From NCBI RefSeq assembly GCF_030150285.1, contig NZ_JASLGE010000037.1, positions 1-64,000 on the forward strand: a stretch of 64,000 nt of DNA, in the 5' to 3' direction. This document shows positions 42,352 through 49,744 of the stretch, in pieces. Position 1 is the stretch's first letter; every line of letters begins with the position of its first letter. Under the pieces are notes generated by a model. That model ran no database searches, was not told the DNA's origin, and saw nothing but the letters and a program-made list of their open reading frames with translations. A program made the position numbers and the translations under genes. Origin of the DNA: Pseudomonas sp. Its GTDB lineage: Bacteria; Pseudomonadota; Gammaproteobacteria; Pseudomonadales; Pseudomonadaceae.

Positions 42352-43179
42352 TCAACTGCTTTGCGGCATTTCGCCTTTGGCCAATCGTTTGTTGATGTCG
42401 ACAATCACCTCGGGTAAATCGCGCAGGGTATCGATGAGGTAGTGCGGGCGCGAACCTTCGAATAGGGTGTGGATGTGCTGGCGCTTTGAGGCCAGGGCCT
42501 GCGGGGGCATGGCCTGGAATTGTTCCCAGGTCAGGCCCAGTGCGTTGCCGGAACACACCAGCGCCACCGTCCACATGCCGGCACGGCGGCCTTCCAGGAT
42601 GCCCGGCACGGTGTCATCGACCTTGACGCAGGCGGCCACATCGTCAACGCCCAGCGCGATCACGTTGGCCAGCGCTTGAGCGGGCCATGGGCGACCATTG
42701 GGGACGTCGTCGGTGGCCACGACATGGTCGGCGGTGTAACCGTTACGGGCAGCCAGTTCGACCACTTTAGCCATGACCTGGGCCGGGTAGCCCGAGCAGG
42801 AGCCTATCTTGATGCCTTGCGCACGCAGGGCAGCAATGGTGTCCAGTGCGCCCGGAATCAGCGCCGAATGCTCAGCGATTTTCTCGATTTGCAACGGCAT
42901 AAAGCGCTCGTAGAGGGCCGTTACGTCGTCGTCTGTCGGTGTGCGGCCAAACACCTGACGGTAGCGTTCAGCTATCTGTGGCTGATTGCACAGGGTGCGG
43001 ATGTGGTCCCACTTGCCCATGCCCATCGGCCCGCGAGCCTCTTCGATTGAAACCTGTACGTCGAACTCGGCAAAGGCCTCGACAAAAATTTGCGTCGGCG
43101 CGAACGAGCCAAAATCGACTACGGTGCCAGCCCAGTCGAGAATGGCTGCCTGAAGTTTGCTGGGGTTTACGTAGTTCAT
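42352..43179 (-). CDS. phnX: Phosphonoacetaldehyde hydrolase (phosphonatase)
   Basis: A 275-residue HAD-superfamily enzyme cleaving the C-P bond of phosphonoacetaldehyde to acetaldehyde and phosphate. The nucleophile is Asp15 in LDWAGTVVDFGS, and the Schiff-base lysine is Lys56 in GPMGMGKWDHIR, the hallmark of phosphonatases. It works on the product of PhnW, encoded 84 nt upstream on the same strand. Confidence 0.96.
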   Translation of the reverse strand: MNYVNPSKLQAAILDWAGTVVDFGSFAPTQIFVEAFAEFDVQVSIEEARGPMGMGKWDHIRTLCNQPQIAERYRQVFGRTPTDDDVTALYERFMPLQIEKIAEHSALIPGALDTIAALRAQGIKIGSCSGYPAQVMAKVVELAARNGYTADHVVATDDVPNGRPWPAQALANVIALGVDDVAACVKVDDTVPGILEGRRAGMWTVALVCSGNALGLTWEQFQAMPPQALASKRQHIHTLFEGSRPHYLIDTLRDLPEVIVDINKRLAKGEMPQSS

Positions 43180-43263
43180 GTCGGTAAGTCCTGTGTGAGC
43201 GAACCGTGTCGCACGAAAATATAAGGAAGGTATTCAGTGTTCTTGAACCCGCAATGACAGCCT

Positions 43264-44373
43264 CTATGCACGTTGCACATTCATTTCGCGCAGCACTTCG
43301 CCCATGGCATTGACGGCGGCCTGCATGGCGGCGGTGTTGACATGGCCAATGCAACCCACGCGGAAGGTTTCAACGTGGGTCAATTTGCCCGGGTACAGAA
43401 TGAAACCCTTGGCTTTGACGCGCTCGTAGAAGGCGTTGAACTGGTAATTCGGATCTTTTGGGGCGTGGAATGTCACGATGATCGGCGCTTGAATGGCGGT
43501 TGGCAGGAAGGGCTGGAGCCCCAGCTGGGCCATGCCGTCGAGCAATGCCTGGCAGTTATGGGCATAGCGCTGGTGGCGCGCTGGCAAGCCACCTTCTTCG
43601 TTGTACTGCTGCAACGCTTCGTGCAACGCGGCAACGACGTGGGTCGGGGGCGTGAAGCGCCATTGTCCGGTTTTGGCCATGTACGCGTGCTGGTCGTACA
43701 GGTCCAGTGCCAGCGAATGAGCGTTGCCTGCCGCCTGCGCCAGTGAGGCTTTACGGGCAAACACAAAGCCCATGCCGGGCACGCCTTCCAGGCACTTGCC
43801 CGATGCCGCGATCAGCGCATCAAACGGTAGTGTTTGAGCGTCAACGGGTAGGGCACCGAAAGAACTCATGGCGTCGATGATCAGGCGCTTGTTGTGTTGG
43901 GCAACAACGGCAGCAATGTCTGCCAAGGGGTTCAAGATGCCAGTGCTGGTTTCGCAGTGAATCACGGCCACGTGGGTAATGCTCGGATCTGCCTGCAGCA
44001 GGCGATCAACGTCGCTCGCGGTAGTCGGCTGATCTTCAGCCGTTTCAAAGGTACTGTAGCGGCGGCCCAACACTTCACAGATTTTCGCCAGACGCTTGCC
44101 ATACGCCCCGTTGACCAAGACCAACACGTTGCCTTCACGCGGCACCAGTGTGCCGATAGCGGCTTCGACGGCGAACGTACCACTGCCCTGTAATGGCACG
44201 CAGTGATGGCTGTCGGCTCCGTTGATGATCGCTGTCAGTTGTTCGCAGACGTGGGCGGTCAGTTGATTGAAACGCTCATCCCACGAGCCCCAGTCGACCA
44301 TCATCGCCTGACGGGTACGGGCCGAGGTGGTCAGTGGGCCGGGGGTCAGCAGGATCGGTGTGGCAGAACTCAT
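43264..44373 (-). CDS. phnW: 2-aminoethylphosphonate-pyruvate aminotransferase
   Basis: A 369-residue class V PLP enzyme converting 2-aminoethylphosphonate and pyruvate to phosphonoacetaldehyde and alanine. It opens ILLTPGPLTTSARTRQAMM; the PLP lysine is in AASGKCLEGVPGMGF. Together with phnX it lets the cell use aminoethylphosphonate as nitrogen and phosphorus source. It is divergent from the LysR gene starting 115 nt away. Confidence 0.96.
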   Translation of the reverse strand: MSSATPILLTPGPLTTSARTRQAMMVDWGSWDERFNQLTAHVCEQLTAIINGADSHHCVPLQGSGTFAVEAAIGTLVPREGNVLVLVNGAYGKRLAKICEVLGRRYSTFETAEDQPTTASDVDRLLQADPSITHVAVIHCETSTGILNPLADIAAVVAQHNKRLIIDAMSSFGALPVDAQTLPFDALIAASGKCLEGVPGMGFVFARKASLAQAAGNAHSLALDLYDQHAYMAKTGQWRFTPPTHVVAALHEALQQYNEEGGLPARHQRYAHNCQALLDGMAQLGLQPFLPTAIQAPIIVTFHAPKDPNYQFNAFYERVKAKGFILYPGKLTHVETFRVGCIGHVNTAAMQAAVNAMGEVLREMNVQRA

Positions 44374-44488
44374 TCGGGGGTCCTTTCAGGCGGGTGATGG
44401 CTACTGAATACACGGCCTACGTTGCAGTTTGCGTCTGCATCAATCAAATTGTTTGTTGTTATGCCAGCCATCAGTGAGGCTTATAGAG

Positions 44489-45355
44489 ATGAACCTGTTC
44501 CAGCTCCGTGCGTTTGATGCGGTGGCGCGTGAAGGCAGTTTTACCCGGGCGGCAGCCCGGCTGTTTATTAGCCAGCCCGCCGTCACCGGGCATATCAAAG
44601 CCCTTGAGGAGCATTACCAGATCACCTTGCTGCGGCGCACGGCCCGGCGTGTTGAGTTGACCGAAGAGGGCACCAGGCTGGCCGCGATTACCCGCGCCAT
44701 GTTTGGCCTGGTGGATGAGGCGCAGGTGTTGCTGGAGGCCAATCGACAGTTGTTGACCGGGCGGCTTGAGGTGGCAGCCGATGGCCCGCACCTGGTCATG
44801 CCCATGCTGGCGAAATTGCGGGCGCGCTACCCCGGCATTACCGTCAACCTGCGCTTGGGCAATGCACAGGAAACCCTGGCGGCGCTGCTTTCGGAGCACG
44901 CCGATGTGGCGGTTCTAACCGAGGTCGAACCGCGCAAGGGGCTTACGTTACGCGCCCTTGATGAATCGCGGATCTGTGCTTTGGTACCGGTCAACCACCC
45001 GTGGGCGGGGCTGGCGGAGGGGGTTGATATCGAGCGTCTGCATCAGGTGATCATGGTGTTGCGCGAGCCGTCATCTATCACTCGGCATACGTTTGATAAA
45101 GCCTGTGAGCGGGCGCAGGTCAGCCCGCGTGTGTTACTTGAGCTGGATAGCCGTGAGGCCGTCACCGAGGCGGTCGCGGCGCATCTGGGGGTAGGCATTG
45201 TGTCGTCGGTCGAAATCAGCCCGGACCCGCGTGTGCGTGCGGTGCCGATCAACGGTTTTGGGTTGATCAATCAGCACCTGTTGGGCTGCATGGATCGTCG
45301 CGCCGAACTGCGCTTGATCAAGGCCTTTATGGCGTTGGCCCTGCCGCAGGGCTGA
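44489..45355 (+). CDS. LysR family regulator, probable activator of phnWX
   Basis: A 288-residue regulator with the helix-turn-helix SFTRAAARLFISQPAVTGHI and a standard effector domain. It is divergent from phnW, the usual placement of the LysR regulator of aminoethylphosphonate use in Pseudomonas. ATG 44489 (MNLFQLRAFDAV) is preferred over the frame from 44429. The link to phnWX is by position only. Confidence 0.9.
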   Translation: MNLFQLRAFDAVAREGSFTRAAARLFISQPAVTGHIKALEEHYQITLLRRTARRVELTEEGTRLAAITRAMFGLVDEAQVLLEANRQLLTGRLEVAADGPHLVMPMLAKLRARYPGITVNLRLGNAQETLAALLSEHADVAVLTEVEPRKGLTLRALDESRICALVPVNHPWAGLAEGVDIERLHQVIMVLREPSSITRHTFDKACERAQVSPRVLLELDSREAVTEAVAAHLGVGIVSSVEISPDPRVRAVPINGFGLINQHLLGCMDRRAELRLIKAFMALALPQG

Positions 45356-45476
45356 CGTGCAGAGGGGTTTGGGGGGCAAGATTGGATTTTTTGGTCGATT
45401 GACGACTTTTTGCCGTATAAACTTGCGCCCATTCGCCGGCCTACCCGCCGCGACACACCGATTGAGAGAGTAAGAA

Positions 45477-46181
45477 ATGGGCGCACAGTGGAAGGTTAAA
45501 CACAAAGCGGACGCCGCCAATAGCCGCGGCAAAATTTTCGGCAAGTTGGCCAAGGAGCTGACCGTAGCTGCACGTAACGGCGCAGACCCGGACATGAACT
45601 CGCATTTGCGCCTGGTGTATGAGCAAGCCAAAAAAGCGTCCATGCCCGCCGACACCATCAAGCGTGCCATCAACAAGGGTGCCGGCATCGGCACTGAAGC
45701 CGTTCAATACCACCGCGTGACCTACGAAGGGTTTGCCCCGCATCAGGTGCCGCTGATCATTGAATGCCTGACCGACAATATCAACCGCACCGTGGCTGAA
45801 ATTCGTGTGGCGTTCCGCAAGGGGCAGTTGGGTGCATCGGGCTCGGTGGCGTGGGACTTTAACCACGTCGGCATGATCGAAGCCAAGCCGGAATCACCGC
45901 AGGCTGACCCTGAAGAAGCGGCGATTGAAGCCGGTGCCCAGGACTTTGAAGAGGGCGACGAAGACGGCACCACGCTGTTTATCACCGAAACGACGGATCT
46001 CGATGCCGTTCAAAAGGCGCTGCCCGCACACGGCTTCACGGTGCTGTCGGCCAAGTTGGGTTACCAGCCCAAAAACCCGGTGAGCGGTTTGACCGACGAA
46101 CAGATGGCCGAGGTGCAAGAGTTCCTGGCCAAGCTGGAAGAACAGGACGACGTGCAGGATATGTTTGTGGCGCTGGCCTAA
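45477..46181 (+). CDS. YebC/PmpR family protein (YeeN-type second paralogue)
   Basis: A 234-residue protein of the YebC family, now known for relieving ribosome stalling and earlier described as a transcription regulator. It begins MGAQWKVKHKADAANSRGKIF, the YeeN-like variant, in contrast to the MAGHSKW start of the main ruvC-linked YebC. The three-domain length is normal. ATG 45477 follows GAGAGAG. It is a single gene ending at a long hairpin. Confidence 0.92.
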   Translation: MGAQWKVKHKADAANSRGKIFGKLAKELTVAARNGADPDMNSHLRLVYEQAKKASMPADTIKRAINKGAGIGTEAVQYHRVTYEGFAPHQVPLIIECLTDNINRTVAEIRVAFRKGQLGASGSVAWDFNHVGMIEAKPESPQADPEEAAIEAGAQDFEEGDEDGTTLFITETTDLDAVQKALPAHGFTVLSAKLGYQPKNPVSGLTDEQMAEVQEFLAKLEEQDDVQDMFVALA

Positions 46182-46200
46182 ACCCGCGCGGCCCGGTGTA

Positions 46201-46239
46201 CACGCAAGCGAGATAGCAACATGCTATCTCGCTTGCGTG
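46201..46239. terminator. Long hairpin between convergent yebC-like and LRR-kinase genes
   Basis: An 18-bp perfect stem (CACGCAAGCGAGATAGCA and its complement) around ACA. It lacks a T run, so it may be a transcript-end stabiliser or a DNA cruciform rather than a classical terminator. Confidence 0.6.
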
Positions 46240-46242
46240 TTG

Positions 46243-47550
46243 TTACAACGCTGCCATGACCTCGGTAAAACTCGGTCGCTTCAACACCTCAGGCTGAATA
46301 CAGCGCTGCTGTAACGCCTCCAGCCGTGCGCGTGGTTGGTCGCTTGGCTCTGAGTCGATGCGCTCGAGCAGTTCGCCCAGCAAAATACCGAACGCGCGCA
46401 CTTCAATCCGTTGCAAGGCGCGGGTTTGCGGGCTGTCGTCGGTGGCGTGGAAGCAGGCGGCACCAAAATCCCCCAGCAGGCAATCCCCTTCGCGATTGAA
46501 CAAAATGTTGTGCGCGTACAGGTCGCCATGGCAGATGCCCTGTGCGTGCAAATGGCGGGCGGCCGAGGCAACACCCCGTGCAATGCGCAAGGCACTGTCG
46601 GTGGTGAAGCGGGTGGTGTCGGCGTAAACGTCGCGGCTGCACGTGTCAAAGCTGGGCAGCGCCGCGAGGTTGGTGAACGTGGGCGGGATCAGCGCCATCA
46701 CCAGTGCGGCTTGCTGGGCCGGGTGGCCCACCACGCGCCCCAGCACCTTGATCAGGTTGGGATGTTGGCCTGCAACCATACAAGCGTTCATTTCATTGAG
46801 CGGTGACCCGTCACTGGTGATCTCGCCTTTGTACAGTTTGACGGCCACCGATTGGCGGGGCTGGCCGGGGGCGTGCCATTGCGCCTGGTAAATCACGCCA
46901 GAGGCACCTTCCCCCAGTTTTTGTTCGAGTGTCAGGTGCGCCCAGTCAATGCTTGGCGTGTGATCGTGTTCGAGCGCGGTGCTGGCATCGTCGTGCAGCG
47001 GGTTACCAGCGTAAGCCAGCCAACTTAAAGACGGCAGCGCCAATACAACCTCGGGCACCTCGGTGAAGCGATTGGCCGCGAGCCGAATCAGTTCCAGGCG
47101 TTTGCAGTTGATCAGGCTCGCCGGTAAGCGTTGCAGCCGGTTGCCGGCCAGCATCAGTTTTTGCAACAACGGCCGCTGGCCCAGTTCATCGGGCAGGTGC
47201 CTGATGAGGTTGTCCGTGAGGATCAACCAGCGCAACTGTGGCGGGAGCGCCGCACCTGACACCTGTTCGATCCGATTGGCCTTGAAGCCAATCATGCTCA
47301 ACTGCGGACATTGCCCCAGGCAGGCCGGCAACTCGGTGAATTGATTGTCCGAGCAAAACAAAATGCGCAACCGGGTGAGGCGGTGCAGGTCGTGCGGCAG
47401 GCTGCTTAAGGCATTGCCACTCAGATTGAGAATTTCCAGCGTGTCAGCCAGCTGGAAAATTTCCTGAGGAAATTCGGTCAGCCCGCAGGACAGGTCCAGA
47501 CGTTTCAGGCCTGCCAATTGGCCAGTACGCAGTTTAGCGAGGGTATCCAT
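46243..47550 (-). CDS. Leucine-rich repeat protein fused to a Ser/Thr-type protein kinase
   Basis: A 435-residue cytoplasmic protein. Residues 1-195 are about seven leucine-rich repeats of the LxxLxLxxNxLxxLP type. Residues 207-435 form a eukaryotic-like kinase: glycine loop LGEGASGVIYQA, Lys238 in VAVKLYKG, catalytic loop HGDLYAHN (341-348) and metal-binding DFG at 361-363. The C-lobe is short, with no APE motif; the usual subdomain IX Asp is Glu (EVRAFGILL), and RPSF near the end marks subdomain XI. No signal or membrane segment is present. Catalysis looks possible. Similar fusions occur in other Pseudomonas, but the substrate is unknown. Confidence 0.88.
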   Translation of the reverse strand: MDTLAKLRTGQLAGLKRLDLSCGLTEFPQEIFQLADTLEILNLSGNALSSLPHDLHRLTRLRILFCSDNQFTELPACLGQCPQLSMIGFKANRIEQVSGAALPPQLRWLILTDNLIRHLPDELGQRPLLQKLMLAGNRLQRLPASLINCKRLELIRLAANRFTEVPEVVLALPSLSWLAYAGNPLHDDASTALEHDHTPSIDWAHLTLEQKLGEGASGVIYQAQWHAPGQPRQSVAVKLYKGEITSDGSPLNEMNACMVAGQHPNLIKVLGRVVGHPAQQAALVMALIPPTFTNLAALPSFDTCSRDVYADTTRFTTDSALRIARGVASAARHLHAQGICHGDLYAHNILFNREGDCLLGDFGAACFHATDDSPQTRALQRIEVRAFGILLGELLERIDSEPSDQPRARLEALQQRCIQPEVLKRPSFTEVMAAL

Positions 47551-47904
47551 AAGCAGTGGTAGAGGACTCGTCAGGGTGAATGGACAATGGCGCTCATGAT
47601 AGCGATTTCTGCTCAGGGATTGAGACGTTTATGCTCAGAGATGGTGTTTTAATCGGGCTTGGCTTGATTTTTTTAATTTAATGAGTATTCATTTGAAGTA
47701 TGAGTATCTGAGGGGTTCTTGTTATTTGATTCGTTAATGAGTTGTTTTGGTAGTGGGAGTAGAATTTTGTCGGCTATCTAATGTTTTTGAATATATTGTC
47801 GTGTGGTTGGTATATGTGCAGTGTTGGAATTTTATTGAGCGCACTGCTAGTCTTTTTTAAGCACAATTCTGTGTTTCTCTGGGCGCTCGGGTGGAGGTCT
47901 TATA
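47551..47904 (+). other. A+T-rich intergenic leader of the fimbrial operon
   Basis: This 354-nt stretch is clearly richer in A+T than its surroundings, with runs such as TTGATTTTTTTAATTTAATG near 47663. No gene is supported. A GGAGG site precedes the first fimbrial gene. The composition suits silencing by the H-NS-like MvaT proteins of Pseudomonas, or recent acquisition; neither is proven here. Confidence 0.55.
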
Positions 47905-48423
47905 ATGAAGGCATACGTTTCATGTATAGGTTTAGTGTGCATGGCGTTATCACTCGGTGCGCCCGCAGAGTCGCGAGTGGGGTATATAGAAGTTTCCATG
48001 ACCCTGGAGAACAGTTGCTTGATCAATGGCACTGAAGATAACCATATAGGCAATCTCGATTTTGGCACCAGTGATACCTTCCTGACGACAAAAAATGCCA
48101 TGGTACTCTCACCCGATGGTCTGAATATAACCATCCAATGTTCTGCTGGCCTTGAACCCACACTCACCATTTTGGGGGGCAGTAACGGGGCCGAAGGCGG
48201 CACCCTTGGGGAGGCCATGAAGGATGATGCTGGTCATTACATTCCTTATGGTCTGTTCACGGACTCAGGGCGCACCACCCCTCTGCCGGAGACGGGTGTC
48301 TACCCACTGGAACCCAGCGACGGCACGGCCCAATCGATTCTTCTGTACGGTCGGGCCGATGTGCCTGCGGGGCTGCCGGGAGGTATCTACACCGATAGAG
48401 TAGGCACCCGTCTGGATTTTTAG
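47905..48423 (+). CDS. Spore-coat-U-domain fimbrial subunit, first gene of Csu-like operon
   Basis: A 172-residue secreted subunit. A signal peptide ends near residue 21 (ALSLGAPAES). The SCPU domain shows the typical early cysteine and glycine pattern (NSCLINGTEDNHIGNLDFGT), a second Cys in ITIQCSAGLEPT and the C-terminal donor-strand-like GIYTDRVGTRLDF. Archaic chaperone-usher pili polymerise such subunits by donor-strand exchange. ATG 47905 follows GGAGG. It is probably the major or first shaft subunit. Confidence 0.87.
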   Translation: MKAYVSCIGLVCMALSLGAPAESRVGYIEVSMTLENSCLINGTEDNHIGNLDFGTSDTFLTTKNAMVLSPDGLNITIQCSAGLEPTLTILGGSNGAEGGTLGEAMKDDAGHYIPYGLFTDSGRTTPLPETGVYPLEPSDGTAQSILLYGRADVPAGLPGGIYTDRVGTRLDF

Positions 48424-48426
48424 GCG

Positions 48427-48927
48427 GTGGCGGGCCCTTGCGTGAAGGCCGTCATTCTATGGGCTGCCCTGGGGTTGCCCGGGCTAGCACTGGCCGCTAC
48501 CACAGCGGTTATGCAGGTCAGTGCGTCGATAGAAACCGGGTGTCTAATTGTCGGCGGCAGTACGCAATTCGGCACGCTGGAATTCGGCAGTGTTCCCGCC
48601 GTAGCAAGTCAAAAAATTTCTGCGCGGTCTACCAATGCGGTGCAGTTGCAGTGCACGCCCGGAGTGGCCTTGAGCATGACGGTGGACGGTGGTCAGCACC
48701 CTGACAATGGACGGCATTTACAGCTGGAAGGTTCAAGCGTGCGTGTCGCTTATGAGTTATTTAATGATGTGGGATTAACTCAGGCACTGGGGGTTGGCCA
48801 ACGTGTTGCGGTGGGTACTGTTGATGACGGTATTGTAGAAGTGCCTATTTACGGGCAAGTAAGGGGTTCAGGGGGTGTGCCCGTTGGCCGGTATCGCGAT
48901 GTAGTGCAGGTTGAACTTTCCTGGTAA
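48427..48927 (+). CDS. Spore-coat-U-domain fimbrial subunit, second
   Basis: A 166-residue secreted subunit. The signal peptide is KAVILWAALGLPGLALA, followed by the SCPU domain with ETGCLIVGGSTQFGTLEFG, VQLQCTPG and the terminal GRYRDVVQVELSW. It starts 3 nt after the first subunit stop. The GTG at 48427 is used; GTG 48442, closer to the signal core, is an alternative. It is paralogous to the first subunit and is either a minor shaft protein or an adaptor. Confidence 0.85.
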   Translation: MAGPCVKAVILWAALGLPGLALAATTAVMQVSASIETGCLIVGGSTQFGTLEFGSVPAVASQKISARSTNAVQLQCTPGVALSMTVDGGQHPDNGRHLQLEGSSVRVAYELFNDVGLTQALGVGQRVAVGTVDDGIVEVPIYGQVRGSGGVPVGRYRDVVQVELSW

Positions 48928-48961
48928 GTACTTTGTTGTCCTGAATAAAAGGAGTCGATTC

Positions 48962-49744
48962 ATGCGTCCACTGCTGTGTAAGTGGCGAGCACTGGCCTGC
49001 GTGATATTAATGGCGTCAGGACTAAATCACGTTGAAGCGGCCAGTTCAGTATTAATCTGGCCCCTTGACCCGGTGATTGAAGCAGATCAAAAAGCCGTCG
49101 CCCTGTGGTTGGAAAACAAAGGCCGTGAAACGGCTTATATGCAGATAAGGGTGGTGGGGTGGGAGCAGCGTAAATTTGACAATCACTATCAGACTCAGCG
49201 TGAGGTGATCGGCAGTCCTCCTTTGGCCCGGATTGAACCGGGACAGAAACAACTGATCCGCCTGACCCGTACCGAGACTGTCCCGGTAGGGGTAGAGCGT
49301 GCTTACCGGATCATTATCGATGATATTCCCGTGGTGGCTCCCAAGGATGGCAGCCACGAGGTGATGGCGGCTGGCGTCAATTTTCAGATGCGTTACACCG
49401 TGCCGCTCTTTGTGTATGGCGAGGGGCTGCGGGGCAAACCCGTGACCAAGCGCCAGCGCGATGCCGCAAGCGCGGGTGCGCCGGACTTGAGCTGGCGCAA
49501 GGTCACGGTGCAAGGTACGCCCTGGTTACAGGTGCAAAACCTTGGCCCGGTGCACGCCAGGTTGACGCAAGTGTCGATGGCTCAGGGTGGCAAGCGTTGG
49601 CCAGTCGCTCCCGGTTTGCTGGGTTATGTTTTACCGGGGGCAATCATGCGCTGGCCTTTGCCGCCCGGAACGTCGACTGCCGGTCAATTGCTGGCGCGCG
49701 TTAACAATGAGCCCGCGGCTCAGCCTGTAGCGTCTGCGCCGTGA
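48962..49744 (+). CDS. Periplasmic fimbrial chaperone (archaic chaperone-usher type)
   Basis: A 260-residue two-domain immunoglobulin-like chaperone that caps SCPU subunits and delivers them to the usher. A signal peptide (CVILMASGLNHVEA) precedes the first Ig domain, whose G1 strand follows RIEPGQKQLIRLTR, including the conserved Arg that anchors subunit termini. ATG 48962 follows AAAGGAG; the frame from 48911 overlaps the previous gene and is not used. It overlaps the usher by 4 bp. Confidence 0.92.
   Translation: MRPLLCKWRALACVILMASGLNHVEAASSVLIWPLDPVIEADQKAVALWLENKGRETAYMQIRVVGWEQRKFDNHYQTQREVIGSPPLARIEPGQKQLIRLTRTETVPVGVERAYRIIIDDIPVVAPKDGSHEVMAAGVNFQMRYTVPLFVYGEGLRGKPVTKRQRDAASAGAPDLSWRKVTVQGTPWLQVQNLGPVHARLTQVSMAQGGKRWPVAPGLLGYVLPGAIMRWPLPPGTSTAGQLLARVNNEPAAQPVASAP

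Noticed and set aside
47781..48035. 84-codon frame at the start of the fimbrial operon
   Set aside because: It overlaps the first subunit in another frame and has no ribosome binding site; the subunit at 47905 has GGAGG and a signal peptide.
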